From positions 1-64,000 of the forward strand of contig VZSE01011438.1 in the NCBI GenBank assembly GCA_013398275.1: a DNA stretch of 64,000 nucleotides. Reading direction: 5' to 3'. Of this stretch, positions 1 through 13,152 are shown in pieces. The stretch comes from Promerops cafer (lineage: Eukaryota; Chordata; Aves; Passeriformes; Nectariniidae). Each line of letters begins with the position of its first letter. Within the stretch, counting starts at the first letter, position 1. The notes below the pieces were generated by a model that saw nothing but the letters and a program-made list of their open reading frames with translations, searched no databases and was not told the origin of the DNA. The position numbers and the translations under genes were made by a program.

Positions 1-34
1 TATATACACACACATATGTATAATATTGGACTTA

Positions 35-250
35 GTAGAGCAGGTCCAGAGGAGGGCCATAAAGATGATCTGAGGCCTGGAGCACCTGTCCTGTGAAAAC
101 AGGCTGAGAGAGCTGGGGTTGTTCAGCCTGGAGAAGAGAAAGCTCCAGGAAGACCTTATAGCACCTTCCACTAGTTAAAAGGGGCTTTCAAAAAGTATGG
201 AAGGGACCTTTCATATGGGCAGACAGTGATAGGGACAATCTTTTATTACC
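35..250 (+). mobile_element. CR1 LINE fragment
   Basis: Recognisable CR1 3' region: the ggagggccataaagatgatc, ctgagagagctggggttgttc and cagcctggagaagagaaagc stretches occur in consensus order. The copy is diverged and lacks the terminal 3' repeat, so it is truncated or deleted downstream. Confidence 0.8.
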
Positions 251-1489
251 TCTTAAAGAACTATAGCCTCCCTTTTGGCTTTATTTTACAAATGTCCTGA
301 GCTCCTTTTGGCTCCTCCCCTCTTGCCTTCATCTAAGGAATGAGCATAAATAGCTGGCAAGGGAAAGAAGTATATTGCAATGCTCACTTTTCCAGTGGCT
401 TTCCAGCCACAAAATAACTCACAGAGGCTCAAACGAGGTTGGTACTTTCCCATCCCTGTGATTAGCACAGTTCTGTGTGTCCAAAGGAGCAGAGTGCTGG
501 ACTGGCAGCACATCCATCAGTCCCAAGGAGCCACCAGGTCTCATTGCCACACCGAGGGCTGCATTGTTGGGAAGGCAAGACAAAAGCTGCCCTCCTTCTG
601 TTGGAGCCTTTCTATGAAACCCCTGACATAGGTGAATATTTTAGTGTCAAAGAGCATTTATGCCCATTTTTTCTGCTACTGCCAGGCAAAACTCTGAGCT
701 AACACTGGTGATGCTCAGAGGATTTGCAGCAATGAGCACCCACTGAAAATGGCAGAGACAGTAACAAAATCCGCACTGCAGCTAAGGCTCTGCTTGTTTG
801 TAAATCTTTACAGAATTACAGAAGAGAAAGTACAGCTGACTGACCTGAGCTAACAGCCTCTGCTCCTTGTTACATCCTCTGCTTGCAGTTGCCTTTGAAT
901 ATGTATTGTTTAAAACTTCTTTCTTGTCTGCAACCTTATATCATATTCTGTCAATCATTTGCTTTATCCAAAATTTTTATCAGCAAAGATTTTGCATTTA
1001 TATCCATGGGGTTCATGGAAATTTTTAATAGCACCAGAAGTGCTAAATATCCCTTTGCAGTTGCACCAGGAATGACGACTTTCCACTGACACCTGCTACA
1101 TGAGATCAGTCAGCTTTTAATCCATTGTAGAGTGCTACTTTTTAATGCAAATGTAATTCAATACATAGTAACAATGCCTAAGAAAAAATGTACTTTATTA
1201 AAGAACAAATGTACTTTATCAAGGTAGTTACCATATCAACCAAACTGTAACTCCGCAGAAGAAAATTAGTTTTAGTGATGACCTCTTTCTCATAAAATTA
1301 TAATTCTTGAATAGGGATACATAATAATTCCGTAATACTTTATTCACTGTCTTCAATATCAAATATTACTTTTTTGTGAGTGAGATCAGGAAAATTGCTC
1401 TATAGCTATACATATGGACCATTTTTCAATTTCCAAGAGCCTTACACTATCATCATTTCAAAAGCCCATAATTAGATGGACTAGGAAGC
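251..1489. other. Intronic sequence, nothing recognised
   Basis: AT-rich unique-looking sequence with only short chance ORFs. I recognise no repeat family or RNA gene. Confidence 0.5.
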
Positions 1490-1795
1490 TCTATGTATGT
1501 AAACTTGTAGATGACACCAAGCTGAGTGATGCTGTTGACACATCTGAAGGATGGGGCCATCCAGAGGGACCTGGACAAGCTCGAGAAGTGGCTCTTGGAA
1601 ATCTCATCAGGTTTAACAAGAGCAGGTGCTGGTGCTGCACTTGGGCTGGGGCAACTCCCGGTGCCCATCCAGGCTGGGGAAGGAAGGGACTGAGAGCAGC
1701 CCTGCCCAGAAGGACGTGGGGGTGCAGGTGGGTGTGAGGCTGGACAGGAGCTGTCTATGTGCACTGGCAGCCCAGGATCCCCCTGAGTCCTTGGT
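1490..1795 (+). mobile_element. CR1 LINE fragment (segment upstream of the 3' end)
   Basis: Matches the CR1 region that reads 'gatgacaccaagctgagtg ... ccatccagagggacctggac ... ggcagcccag'. This corresponds to the end of ORF2, here broken by substitutions and indels. Overlapping ORFs on both strands are shadows of this element and not genes. Confidence 0.8.
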
Positions 1796-2218
1796 TTGTA
1801 AGAGCTTCTTGTTGAAGGAAGCATTTCTGAAAGTAATTTAACTGCAGATTTCCTGTAAGCAAATCACACTGAGATCTGTTTGATGAGGAGAGACTTAAGC
1901 CTCGCTTTTAAACATCATTTTTTAATAACCTTCCCAACGAAAAAAATCCCAAAGCTCTCAAACATTTTAAAAGCAAGAGACAATGTGTCCTACAGTGTAC
2001 ATGTTCAGCAAAGAGACATGTCAGAAGAATGTGTTGGCTCAGGAACATTCACTAGCACTAAAATAACATTAAATAACCTATTGTCATTAAAATGTACCAA
2101 TTGGGCTGCAAGTTTGGAAAAGAAGAGTGATCAGGTTGTTTGAGTCTCTTTGCCTCCAAGGCATTCCAAAAGAAATGAAAGGAAACGGGATAGAAAACAA
2201 AGGGGAAAACAAAAGAGA

Positions 2219-2527
2219 ATGAGAAAGAAGTGGAGACAAAAGGTGGGTGGAGAAGGAAGGGAGGAAGGGAGGGAGGAAGTCCTAAAGAGAGGGGAAGGGA
2301 AGGGAAGGGAAGGGAAGGGAAGGGAAGGGAAGGGAAATGGCAGGATCGTTTCTGTTATAGCATTTCCTGNAATGAGAAAGAAGTGGAGACAAAAGGTGGG
2401 TGGAGAAGGAAGGGAGGAAGGGAGGGAGGAAGTCCTAAAGAGAGGGGAAGGGAAGGGAAGGGAAGGGAAGGGAAGGGAAGGGAAGGGAAGGGAAATGGCA
2501 GTATCGTGTCTGTTATAGCAATTCCTG
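2219..2527. repeat. Duplicated purine tract with (GGGAA)n, split by an N
   Basis: Two near-identical segments, 2219-2369 (151 bp) and 2371-2527 (157 bp), flank a single N at 2370. Each holds a GGAAG/GGGAA microsatellite with slightly different unit counts, followed by an 'aatggcag.atcg.ttctgttatagca' tail with a few mismatches. The long lysine/glycine/arginine ORFs here are low-complexity artefacts. Confidence 0.9.
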
Positions 2528-4025
2528 GCCAGGAATGGTGTGCTTCTGCTGCCCCTTCAAGCTTTCTATAGAGAAACCTTCCCTGTAAAGTGACAAACAC
2601 AAATCCCCATTGCCAGCTTTCCATCCTTGTGTCCATAGGACTGTGCTGAAACAGTTTCTTTGTTTTCATTTTAATTCTTTCAAGGATAAGCAAGCCCTCA
2701 GCTGCCAAGGGCTCCTCTGGGGACTTGTGTATAATGAATGCTAAACATGTGTAGCTGTCAAGTTCCACAAGAATAAAGTAGAGAGGTGAGAATAAAAACA
2801 CAAGAAGGTTAAAGCAAACATTATTTATCACCATGTTGTTTTTTTTTTTTTTTTAAGACTGAGAATTTCAGGACTCCAGAATCTCAGCAGCACCCAGTGC
2901 ATTAGCAGAGATTCTGACACTCTGAATCTCCATCATTATTCCATTCCCACAAGAGAAATTCTCTATTTTCTCTCAAAAGGTGTGATACTCCCATGCCAAA
3001 TATTTGAGTTGTCTTATCCCCTGACATTGAAGTTTAGCCTCTCATAATCCTATCCATGAGTAAGGCAATTCAGGGCAAATGCAGGCTTCCCTAAAAGTTG
3101 TCTCCCAAAACTTTAGACCAGACAGCCTGGTAAGAAAGAGGAGTTTGGGTTAAGGGGTGTGGGGGTTTCATATTCTTTTGTAGATAGCATTGCAAATTTT
3201 TTTCTACATTGAAATAATTTTCCCATTGAAGATTGCACATAAAGGGGAAGGGGCCTGGTGAGAAAATTTTTTCTTAAAGTCAAGAATATTTCATGAAAGT
3301 AGTTTCTCCAAGGAGCTTTCTCAGAGCCCATTAGCTCTGTTCTTTAATTACGCAGGCGGTTCTCTGTGCAGCAGTTCCTCCAGCACATTTAATTCCCTGC
3401 AGTCAGTTGATGACTCCTATATATAGTACTACCTTTATTTGTTCCTTTCTTTTCTTTTATAAAACATTGCACATAGACCATTTTATAGCCTCCAAATTTA
3501 AGGGATTTTTTCCCCCCACTCTTTTAAAAATGCTTCTTTTGAAAGAATACCTCCACTCTCTGCCCATATTAACTGAATATTTTTTGGCAAATATTTGTTG
3601 TCAGATAGTCTTTCCCTGCAAATTAACCAATCCATAAAGTGCCACCCACCATGGAAACAAATTTATAAGGAAAAATGTGGCATTTTTTCAGCTTCAGTGG
3701 CAAGCAGCCCTGACAGTGTAATGATACTGCAATAGTGTCTGTACTAACATTATAATTTGTAGCAAGGTGTAGGTACAACAGAGCATCACAGCAATTATAT
3801 GATTATACCTTGCAGTTTAATACCTTGTGCAACTCTCTTTTCCTTTTTGAATTCACACTGAATCTCCACACCATGGAGTTTGAAGTTCATCAATGCCAGG
3901 AAAATCACCTCTTTGTGGCTGCTGAAGCCAAGGTCAATTCTGTCTTTTTTCCTTCAAATAATGCCTACATTGATGCTGGTTGAGGTTTCCATATTTGCTC
4001 TCACACAAAGGCTCTCTGTCACTAC
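2528..4025. other. Intronic sequence, nothing recognised
   Basis: Contains a poly-T run near 2838-2854 and otherwise AT-rich sequence. I see no supported gene or repeat family. Confidence 0.5.
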
Positions 4026-4028
4026 TGT

Positions 4029-4347
4029 GATAGAATCAGAGCATCACGGAGTGCTTTGGGCTGGAAGGGACCTTAAAGATCCTCTGTTTCCAAGCCCTCT
4101 GCCGTGGGCAAGGACACCTTCCACTAGACCAAGTTTCTCAGGATGCCATCCAACCTGGCCTTGAACACTTCCAGGGATCCAGCATCCACAGCCCCTCTAG
4201 CCAGCATGTTCCAGTACCTCACCACCCTCACTGAGAAGAATTTCTTCATGATATCTAATATAAACCTGCCCTCTTCCAATTTAAAACCATTACCCTTTTT
4301 CTATCACTACAAACCCTTGCCAAAAAAACCCTCTCCAGCTCTCTTGT
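4029..4347 (-). mobile_element. CR1 LINE 3' fragment
   Basis: Reads, on the minus strand, toward the CR1 3' end at the left edge (tgatagaatcagagcatcac, then gggctggaagggacc and aaagatcctctgtttcc). This is followed by the 'ccttgaacacttccagggat', 'cagtacctcaccaccctca' and 'ctctccagctctcttgtag' blocks in consensus order. Confidence 0.9.
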
Positions 4348-4349
4348 AG

Positions 4350-7300
4350 AGCTCATAAACGCTCATGATGAAATGAAAAGGGAATAGCAAAACCTCACCA
4401 CAGCACAGCTTTCAGGTGGAGAAAACACAGCCACAGCCCACCCTACTCCTCATAAAGCTGCTACATTTTTCCACTAAAACATTATTCTGAAAGTTCACCA
4501 GTGCCCAGCTGAACTGCTCCCCAGGCTCCCCTGTCTGCTGAGAAAGTCCCAAGTGACTTCAGTGGGACTCTGGGTATCTGTGTCCACAGGGCTCCCTCCC
4601 CTTTTCCAGCACAGTAGCCAGAAAAAGTGAATTTCTGCATGACCATCCATTCAGTGCTGGCACTGCTCAGCAGATGGTGTGTTCCACACTGAGAGTCAGC
4701 AAAATTACTGCAGGGTATTATACCCCAGAGAGCTCTCATGCAACACACAGTTAAGGTCCCAGGCAAGAGGACACTCTTCTTTGAAAGGCTCTTTCTACAG
4801 AATGGAGAAACAGGGCTCCTTCAAAGAGCAATTCAGGGCAGAAGACCAATTTAGGTGCCCTGATGTAGCCCTGAAAAAGCTACTTTCTTCACATTGTTTC
4901 TAGGGGAAATCTAGGAACACACAGTTCCCAAATTAGACATCTACCAAAGGCACCAGAGTTACATCCATCCAATTAAAACAAGCATGGTTGGGTGCATTCC
5001 TGGGCAATGAGGCCAAGGCATGTTCAAGCTCATATCTATGCTAGTAAATGGTCTTAGCCTCCAAAACGAGAGAGCTGCTGACCAGGAACACTCCCTGGCA
5101 TGTTGGAAGTACCCATCTGGGCCCCAGAGATGTTCCAGTGGAGTGCCAGCTTTCCTGGGGTGCAACGTGCCAGACCCCAGGGCAGATGAATGCATTCCAC
5201 TGCCCAGGAAAGCTTCTGGCCACATTTACAGTAACTAGTTTAGATGCAGCCCATAAATATCATCCTTTGCTAAGAGTTCTCTAATACAGATCAAAAGGAC
5301 CCTCTTGAGCAACAGTGCTAATTGATTTTGTGGTCACAGGCCACCAATCCTTAAATGCATTCAGTGCAAATTAGAAAGTGGGAAGGGGGCTGCATGCACA
5401 GCCAAGAAATACTGTATCCTGTTTAAACAGAGATAGCAGGAATGCAGGGAGTTCTGGCATTTGCAAAGCACTTGAAGTCCTTTTGAAAGGTGAAAAAGTA
5501 AATTTTTTAAAAAAGCTTAAATTCTTCTCCTACCCTTTTCTTCCTGTCCTGCCTCACTTACACTCGAGCTTCACATCGGAGAGATGTGAGAAATACTGTT
5601 TTCCCCACAATGTGGCAGGCTGCACTGTGCATTTATACCATCTTCTCACCCTGGATCCAAGCATCTCTCTGTTCTCCTTATGTTACTATCAGTTGCCTTT
5701 TTTATTTTTCCTTTCTCTCTGTCCTGTGCTCTGGATCTTGATTCCAAAAGAGACAATGCTACTACAGGTGCTCCCACCAAAACAGCACACAAGAAGTGAC
5801 AACTACACACCTCCACCAGCTCAGGGAACCCTTTACAGCCCATCAGCCCCATCTCTAGGCTGACCCCCTAATCTAACCCTAAGGACAGCTTCATATCCCT
5901 TTAAAGTTTTCTAAGGAAGTTCCTGGATCTTGGTGAGGACTCATCTTTCCAAAGGATACCTGCACTGCAGGATGCTCAGAGAGCCTCTCCCTCTCTAATG
6001 CACCCACACAAATGCAAGAAACTCGTATGACTGGCAGCAGAAGTATATTGTCAAGAGGACTGATGCAATTAGCACCATTTAAGTGAGCAGCATACAGAAT
6101 TAATTTGCTCATGCTCCCACAGGGAATAAGTGGCACTCTGGGAACTATGAAAATAGCATCAGGCCTTGGCACTTCCAAGCTAATTTGCTTGTGTCTGCCC
6201 CTAAACAAACACAGGGACTGTGTGCCAAGGAGCTTGTCAGCAAACAGCACAAGGTTTTGAGGACAGCAATTACCAGCTGCTCTTCATCCAGGCCAGTAGC
6301 TGATTGCTGCTCTGGGGCACAAGTCCACCTCCTTCTCTCATTTTGGGAAAGAGGTGAAGCTTCACCATGCTAAGTGTCCTTGATTCAAGCGAGCTACAGG
6401 GTTTCTCCTGAGTGGCCAGCCATTGCCTCAGCAGATAAATTGCCATGAGCATGTCTCCACACTGATGACCTGTAAAATATTTAACAGGACGACAGAATGG
6501 AGTTGAACTGGAGCACATCCTCCAGGAGCCAGCAGCCACAGCAACAAGCCCTTCCCCAGTGGCTGCTCTATTGGCACAGCTGGAACATGTCACTCCTGAT
6601 GCAGCTGCTGGCCTCTTTGGCACAATTTTAGGTGTTTGCTGCCTGTACCTCAGAGGTACAGAGGTGCTGCAAGGCTAAAAAAGTTTCCTGCTTGGCCTTG
6701 TGTCCCAGATGAGGAGCAAAGATCAAAGGTACCGCTCACCTGGCTGTGGGGAGACAAAGCCACCCCACCTGCCAAAGTGAAGATCCCAAAAGTGCAGAAG
6801 GAAGAGATCAGCACATAGGGCCTCTCTAGGGGTGCAGATGGGAATGAGTAGTCAGTCGATGGAACAGAAAGCACTCCAGGTAGATTGTCTCACCTGTCGA
6901 CCATCTCACAGCCCTAGAACTGCCAAGCATAAAAAAATTCCATCATTCTCTCTCCCCTTCTCACTCATTAAGTTTTAGAAAATAAAGTTTTTATATTCTT
7001 GGATTTTGCACCATTGACATGGATCAATTCCAATATCCACCTGTGTAATGAACAATGAGATTTCTATGGTGTATAAGAAGACCCAAGCTAAAACATCTGT
7101 GCTTTACAGTCCTTTAAAAACCTATAAAGACCAGTACCACACACGCAAATGTTGGTTGTAGAAACAGAAGAAGCATTTCACTAACACAAGCAGATCTTTT
7201 TATTTTTTCCTGTGCTATTAACAAGTAATATGGAAGCAAAATTCTGCCACTAGCAAATTTCACAACAGGGAGCTGGTAACAGCAGTAGCAAAAAATGCAA

Positions 7301-10300
7301 AATCTCTTACAGCAGTGACTGATGTCTTAGTGACTTAGGATGGACTCAAACGTTGTAAAATGCTATCAGCACAGGAGAGATTTTTTTTTAAATTTGATTT
7401 TTAAATAGCAATTTTGTGTTAGTCCTGTAACTGAAATGACTGGGATGATTAAAAATAAACTCAGTGTGAAGGGCCGGTAGGTTGGTTCTCACTGAGTAGG
7501 AACAATACAGTATTTTTGCTATAAAACCCCATCAATCTCACTTGCACTGGCATTCACCAAAGGCACATTCCCCAGATGAGCCCAATGGAGAGGTGCAGCT
7601 ACAGATCTGCTGAAGCCATCAGTTCCCACTGCTGGCTGGAGGGACAAGACAGGCTGTCCATTATCCTCCCGTGTGCCACAACACGGAGACAAGAGCATGG
7701 AGTCTCCTCCTCTGAGCACTGCCAGAAAGCTGAGATGCCAAGTCACAGCTTATAATTGATTTCTTTAAAAAAGCAAATCCTGGGCAGATCACAAATGTTA
7801 TTTTATTTGTTAAATTTCTGTAAAAGCAATTACTTGTCCAGAATAATAACGAGAAATCCAGGTAAGGCATTCTGCTCCCTCACAGATGTTCCAAAAGTGA
7901 ATTAATTAGAAGCAACTTGTTTCAAAGCTCATGGCTTTTCAGCTGATCAATAAATATACACTAGCTGTTCTCAAATAAGTTCCAAGAGAGAGATATAGCT
8001 CAAGGATGAGCTTAAGAGGGACTCTGGCTGTCATTACTCTTCTGGTGTAATTATACAACTGCAAATTGAACAGTATCTTCTTCCATGTGGGTATTTTTGG
8101 GGGCTACTGTAACTGTGGCTTTGGGACTCTGACCAGCAGCAGTATAAATATATCATAAGAAGAAAGCAAAGAAATTTCTGTATAAATACAAGACATGATT
8201 CTGGCTAAGAGTTTGGTTTTGTTTTGTAAAGAATTGTACCACCACCTTTACAAAATGGAAAGGGTTTAAGAAAAGTAAGTGACTTTAGTTTCCTCTTAGA
8301 AGAAACCAGGTTAAAATACCATCCTGGCTGAAGGATGCTATTTTATGGATGCACCTCAGCAAACTCAGAAGTTTTCCTGGTTGCTGTCCACATCCTGCTG
8401 AATTTGGCCTTTCCTGGGCAGGGCATGGAACTGGCCACGCAGAGGCAGAAGGTAGTGGCAGGCATGTGCCAGCCCCAAGAGCAGCCAGAGAAAGCAATGG
8501 GACACTTCTGCAGTGGTACAGCTCTTCAGAAGAGATCCTTTAAGAGCAAGATATCCATCTGATAATCTTCATGGGGTTAAGCCTTGGGGAAACCAAGGGA
8601 AACAGCTTGAGGATGTTTGATCATGTGGGAAAAAGGGCTTGTCCAAGATCGGGTGCCACCACAAGCTGCTGCCTCTCAGAGCTCTATCTCTGCCTTCCAG
8701 GGTGCTACAGAGTCCAGCAGGAAAAAGACATTCCTCAAAATGAGTGAAGGATGGCAGAAGCAAGCCCGGTGCTCACTTCTTTACCTCCAAAGGGTTTAAA
8801 CAGACCACTGATATCTGTAAAGGGCTTAACAGATTTAAAGACCTTTAGGAGACTATCTGGGTTTTTGAGCTTTCAGACACATCTAAAAAGAGCCAGGTTG
8901 AAAGCACTGGGTTTACTTCTGACTTAAATTTTGAAAGATAACTTCAGTCCTGTGTTAATGTTATCCAAACAGCTTCATCCATCTGCCAGTTCCAAACATG
9001 CCACCAGGCCCAAACTTTCTAAGGAGGTTTGCATAAGATCTGTGTGCTTCTTTCCCATGGGCACTTCAGCGATCTCTCTTCAGAAGCCTAAAAGCAGCTG
9101 AAAGAAAATCAACTTAACCAGAAGTGGTTTTGAGGGCATCTGCCCCCTCCACACTCTCTTAAACAAAGGATGTGACAATTGGAGCCTGGAAAATAAGGAT
9201 TTGTGTGCAATAAATAAAAGCAGGCACGATCTGGGCTATGTTACTCAAGCCAGGTGCACATGGTTCAAATGCTGATTTCCCCTTTCTTTCCCCCGACAGA
9301 GTTTTCCCTGCTCAGAAATGTCAACCACTCATTTTTAAGCAAGTCTAGGAAGATATTTCAGACAAGACAACTCTGCAAGAAGGGAAAAAGGAAAGAATCA
9401 AACCGGAGCACAGAAAAAAAAGGAGTCAAGAGGGAGAAAGCTCATGGGTATCAATCAGCATCTAGCCCTGCCACCTCAGATTACTGAGATCTTCAATCCC
9501 CATTTAAAGCTTATCTGTGTCAGGAAAAAAACATTTATCAAGCCCTCTGCATTAACACAGGTCTGCCACACTGTGCAATACACCTGTGCTGTCTTATTCA
9601 CGTAGCTAGAATCAAATTGTGCTTTTGTTGTGCCAGCCTGCCAGCAGCACAGCCCAAGCCTCCCCACAGACACGCCAGGATGAGTTAATGCTGTAAAACT
9701 TTCAGCTGCACAGCCACAAAAGGTACATCCCAGCGTGAGGGAATCTGTGTTTCCAGAGGACCTGCAAAGTCAGCCCAGTGGTAACTGTCCCCCTTGTCCC
9801 TCTCCAAGGAGCTGAGCACACTGCTCTCCAAAGGGGAACATGGTTTGCATTGATTTTTTAAAACATATTAAGTAATTGATATTTTGAACCAAAACCAGAA
9901 CTTCTCCATTTTGCAAAAAAACCCCAAGTTCAAAATAAAGCATTTTAATAGCTTCAAAGATTTTTTTCCCAATCCTTCTCCGTGATCAAAAACTCATCTA
10001 AATTGGTTTTGCCCAGAAGTTTTCATCTTGATGGATTAGCATTTTCTCTATGACAGGCATTTAATTAAGAGGTCCCAAATCAATTCTGAGAGGTTTCTTT
10101 TCCTACAAAAAACAATGTCTGCTAGCCCATGCACCTAGGGGTATATGGTGTGGGAGGTGGATAATTTTAGCTGCTGTCAGCTAGGAATGAGAGATTTGGA
10201 ATTTACATTTAAATCTGAAATAAAATAAAATGTTGCAGGCAGAAGTACAATGCATTAGCTCAAGAGCTTCTGATGAGTCCTGAAGGACAGCATTCAGCAT

Positions 10301-10905
10301 CGTGCTCATTGTGCATGCACCTCTCCAGCCTGAGAAGGAAGGGAGTTTCAGAAAACCTCTTGAGACCTCAGGAAGGGAGATTTGCTGTCTTGTATCAGAT
10401 GCCTCAGCAGAAGTTCAACAAGTTTTCTGTAGCAAAACTGATCCCCACAAGGTGTTTTTGCAGGGTCACTTCACATTTTAAAGCACATCCAACAGGTTTG
10501 GAGGCTTTTCAAATTTTTTTATTTACATAACCCTAAATTTTTCCAAGGACCTCTGAAACCTGCCTTTCAAATTTAGGCCAATTACCAATTAATTTCTTCC
10601 CTCTTGGACTTTTTTTTCGCTCCCTAAGTGATGCTACTGCAGAGGATATGCTAGGAACTGCAGCATCAGGTGGGGGCTGCATGGGTGGGAAGTGGAATTT
10701 CACAGTCAGTTCTGCATCCTCAGTCTGCATCACTTGGCATGGGGATCCACGAGGATTCTCTTCAGCACAGCCACTTTGGGGGCTTCACCTTCGTACAGTG
10801 CTAAAGAGGAGATGCTCTCATTGCACCAAAGAGCCACACAGGCACTGAGAACCAGCCAGACTCTACGTCTTTAATGCTTTTTTAACCCTGTCCTATAGAA
10901 GAACT
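4350..10905. other. Long intronic stretch without recognised genes
   Basis: About 6.5 kb in which I recognise no repeat family, RNA gene or exon. The longest frame (161 codons, plus strand, 5378-5863) has no recognisable domain and is rich in low-complexity aromatic and leucine residues. I treat it as chance. Confidence 0.45.
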
Positions 10906-10907
10906 GA

Positions 10908-11117
10908 ATCACAGAATCATTAAGATTGGGAAAGAACTCCAAGATCATTGGCTCCAACATTTTAACCACCGTGTCCATTAAACCATATCACGAAGTCCAG
11001 TATTTTTTTGAATGTTTCCAGGGATGGTGACTCCACCACTTCCCTGGGGAGTTTGTTCCAATGCTTTAACAGTCTTTCAGTGAAGAGTGTTTTCCTCATA
11101 TCCAACCTATTTTCTTA
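10908..11117 (-). mobile_element. CR1 LINE 3' fragment
   Basis: Minus-oriented CR1 3' end beginning 'gaatcacagaatcattaag', followed by 'ccaagatcattggctccaac', 'gatggtgactccaccacttc' and 'ttcctcatatccaacc'. Confidence 0.9.
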
Positions 11118-12269
11118 GGTAATCTTCTCCCTTTCTGCATTGGCAGAAAGGTAGATTAAAACCTGTATAGTTGATGCCTCAAAAAGTAATTCTTGGAGCT
11201 CTTTAGCAGTTATTTCCCAGACTTTGTAAGAAAGTGTGTTGGGCATAAAGCAAAGTAAAAGCAGGGACAGCGCTTGGCTGGGACATCCATGTGTCTCTGC
11301 ACACAAAGAGAGAAAAGCCTGAGGGATCACAAACACTCAGTAAAGGACAGGACGACCAGCTTTTGCTTTATGAGGGAGGACTAGAGAAAATCAACCCTTC
11401 AGGGTCATTCCCAGTTGCCCATATGATCCAGAAGCAATGGAGAAGGTGTGGGTGCATGCCACAGAGGAGTTGGACAGCTGTGCAGCTACTGAGCAATCAG
11501 AGCTGTTATTTCACCTGGATCATAGCTTCTGTCCCTCAAGCAAGATGGAAAAATGACATTTCAGCTTTACTTCCTGGGGAAGTTGCCTATTCAGCAAGGT
11601 TTGACTTGCAGTTACATGTTATCCATGCAGAGGGAGAACTGGAAGAGGGAGCTAATGTTATCATAGGAACTGCAATCCTAAGGAAGTTCCCAGCTGCCTT
11701 TTGCAGATGGGATTCCTCCCCCCTCAAAGAGAGACTTGAGCCTTAAGTGAATGTGGTGAAGGCTTGAGCAAGTTTATCTCACCTAGTTTGCAGAGGTAGT
11801 GACTTTGGGAGTAGAGATTTTAGGTGCTGACCTGAAGAAGAAATTGTTTCTAGGTGAGGACCATGGGAGAAAGCATTTGTGCATGCAGAACTGTGTCAGG
11901 GCACATGCTGGGCTGGGACTTTGTGTGAGGGAAGAACAGTGAAGTCTGCTGCAAGGAAATGGCTAGACACATTAAAGCTTTTCATTAGCACTTTCTGATA
12001 AGATTATAAATATTCTATATAATTGCCATTAGCTAGAGTGGCCAAAAGCCTGAAGTGGCAAAAGACTGCAAGTTCATTATAAAAATTATGCAGAACACAC
12101 ATGAGAGGGGAAAGCAGAAGATGGAAAAACAGAGCTGAGGAAGTTAATCCATTTCTTAAAAGAACCTTTTGATAACTCTAAAATGTGCTGCACAAGTCCC
12201 AGTGTGGACCAGTTGGCCCCTTGCCACCTTGTCCTGTGGGGCAATGGAAATGGGATCCATCAGCTCAGC

Positions 12270-12535
12270 AAATAGGGCCGGCGAACAAAGGCCCCACTGC
12301 CAAGATCTGCTGGCACCGGCGCCATTCCCACGCATCGCCCCACGTCCCCTCCGAGAGCAGGGCTGCCTTGGACACGCTGAGCCCGAGTGTCCCTGCCTGG
12401 CACCAGCACCCGAAGCTTTGTCCTTTTCCCCTCCCCGTTTCCCCCTGGGTCTTTGGGAGGCCTGGGCTGCCTGAGCCATCCAGGGGGTTCCCTTGCACAC
12501 TGAGCCGACCTCATTGTGCTCTGCCCCGGTGAGCA
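12270..12535. promoter_or_regulatory. CpG-rich block inside the COL22A1 intron
   Basis: About 14 CpG dinucleotides in roughly 265 bp of GC-rich sequence, while neighbouring kilobases are AT-rich and CpG-poor. It ends in a good plus-strand donor-like sequence (ccccggtgagc). It could be a small CpG island with promoter or enhancer activity, or a GC-rich remnant of a mobile element. The minus-strand frame of 163 codons across it has no recognised domain, and I do not call it a gene. Confidence 0.35.
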
Positions 12536-13125
12536 CAACTAATAACCACAGTTTGCCTCCTTTAATTGAGGCTCTGAGTAACTGGGGGCAAGTACCCACC
12601 CCTCCAACAAAGGCAGAGCTCCCCTCGCTGCAGAGCACAGCTGCCACTCACGCTGGTCTGTGCCAGGATGCCACAAAAGCTGAGCTATTCTGCATGGAAA
12701 GCAGCTATCACAAAACCCTGCTATGAGCAAATGGGGGCCAGCGTGAATTCCAGGAAACTCCCCAGGGCAGAGAGCATGTCCAGCCCTCTGTGCCCCACGC
12801 TTGCTGAGCACCAGAAGCTTGGTGAAATTATTTTGCCCTGCAACAGGTTTTTCTAAGAGGCTGCAGAAGCCCAGAGGAATGACATACATGCTGGAGATGA
12901 AAATTACCGCGGGGGGGTGTTTTTCAGCTCAGAATACAAAACAGATTGGCTTTTCTGCAGGCACTGGTAAGAAAAATACTAATTAGTACAAAGTATGGTG
13001 ATAGGCCAACTTTCTTGCTTAGTTGCTCATTCATTAAAGTGAAATTAATCTGGATTTAGATCAATGTAAATGAGTGAGGAATGTAGCTGGTGTTTTGTTT
13101 CGTGTACGCCCATTTGCTGCTGTTG

Positions 13126-13152
13126 CACAAATCACAAGATTTGTGATTTGTG
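13126..13152. repeat. Short perfect inverted repeat
   Basis: A 12-base arm CACAAATCACAA, a 3-base loop GAT, then the exact reverse complement TTGTGATTTGTG. It is AT-rich and has no flanking run of T suggesting a terminator or pol III unit. Confidence 0.85.

Noticed and set aside
1414..1841. Overlapping 107- and 123-codon frames
   Set aside because: They fall inside a decayed CR1 fragment and do not follow its ORF2 frame intact.
2150..2834. Long lysine/arginine/glycine frames and the opposite proline/serine frame
   Set aside because: They are produced by the GGGAA purine repeat, and they also run across the N at 2370.
12245..12275. Possible TSPN exon of COL22A1 (sequence reading ELMD on the minus strand)
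   Set aside because: Only four residues resemble the motif, and the surrounding residues do not match collagen XXII.
12156..12647. 163-codon minus-strand frame over the CpG-rich block, with overlapping frames on the other strand
   Set aside because: Open frames on both strands of GC-rich DNA are expected because stop codons are AT-rich. No domain is recognised.
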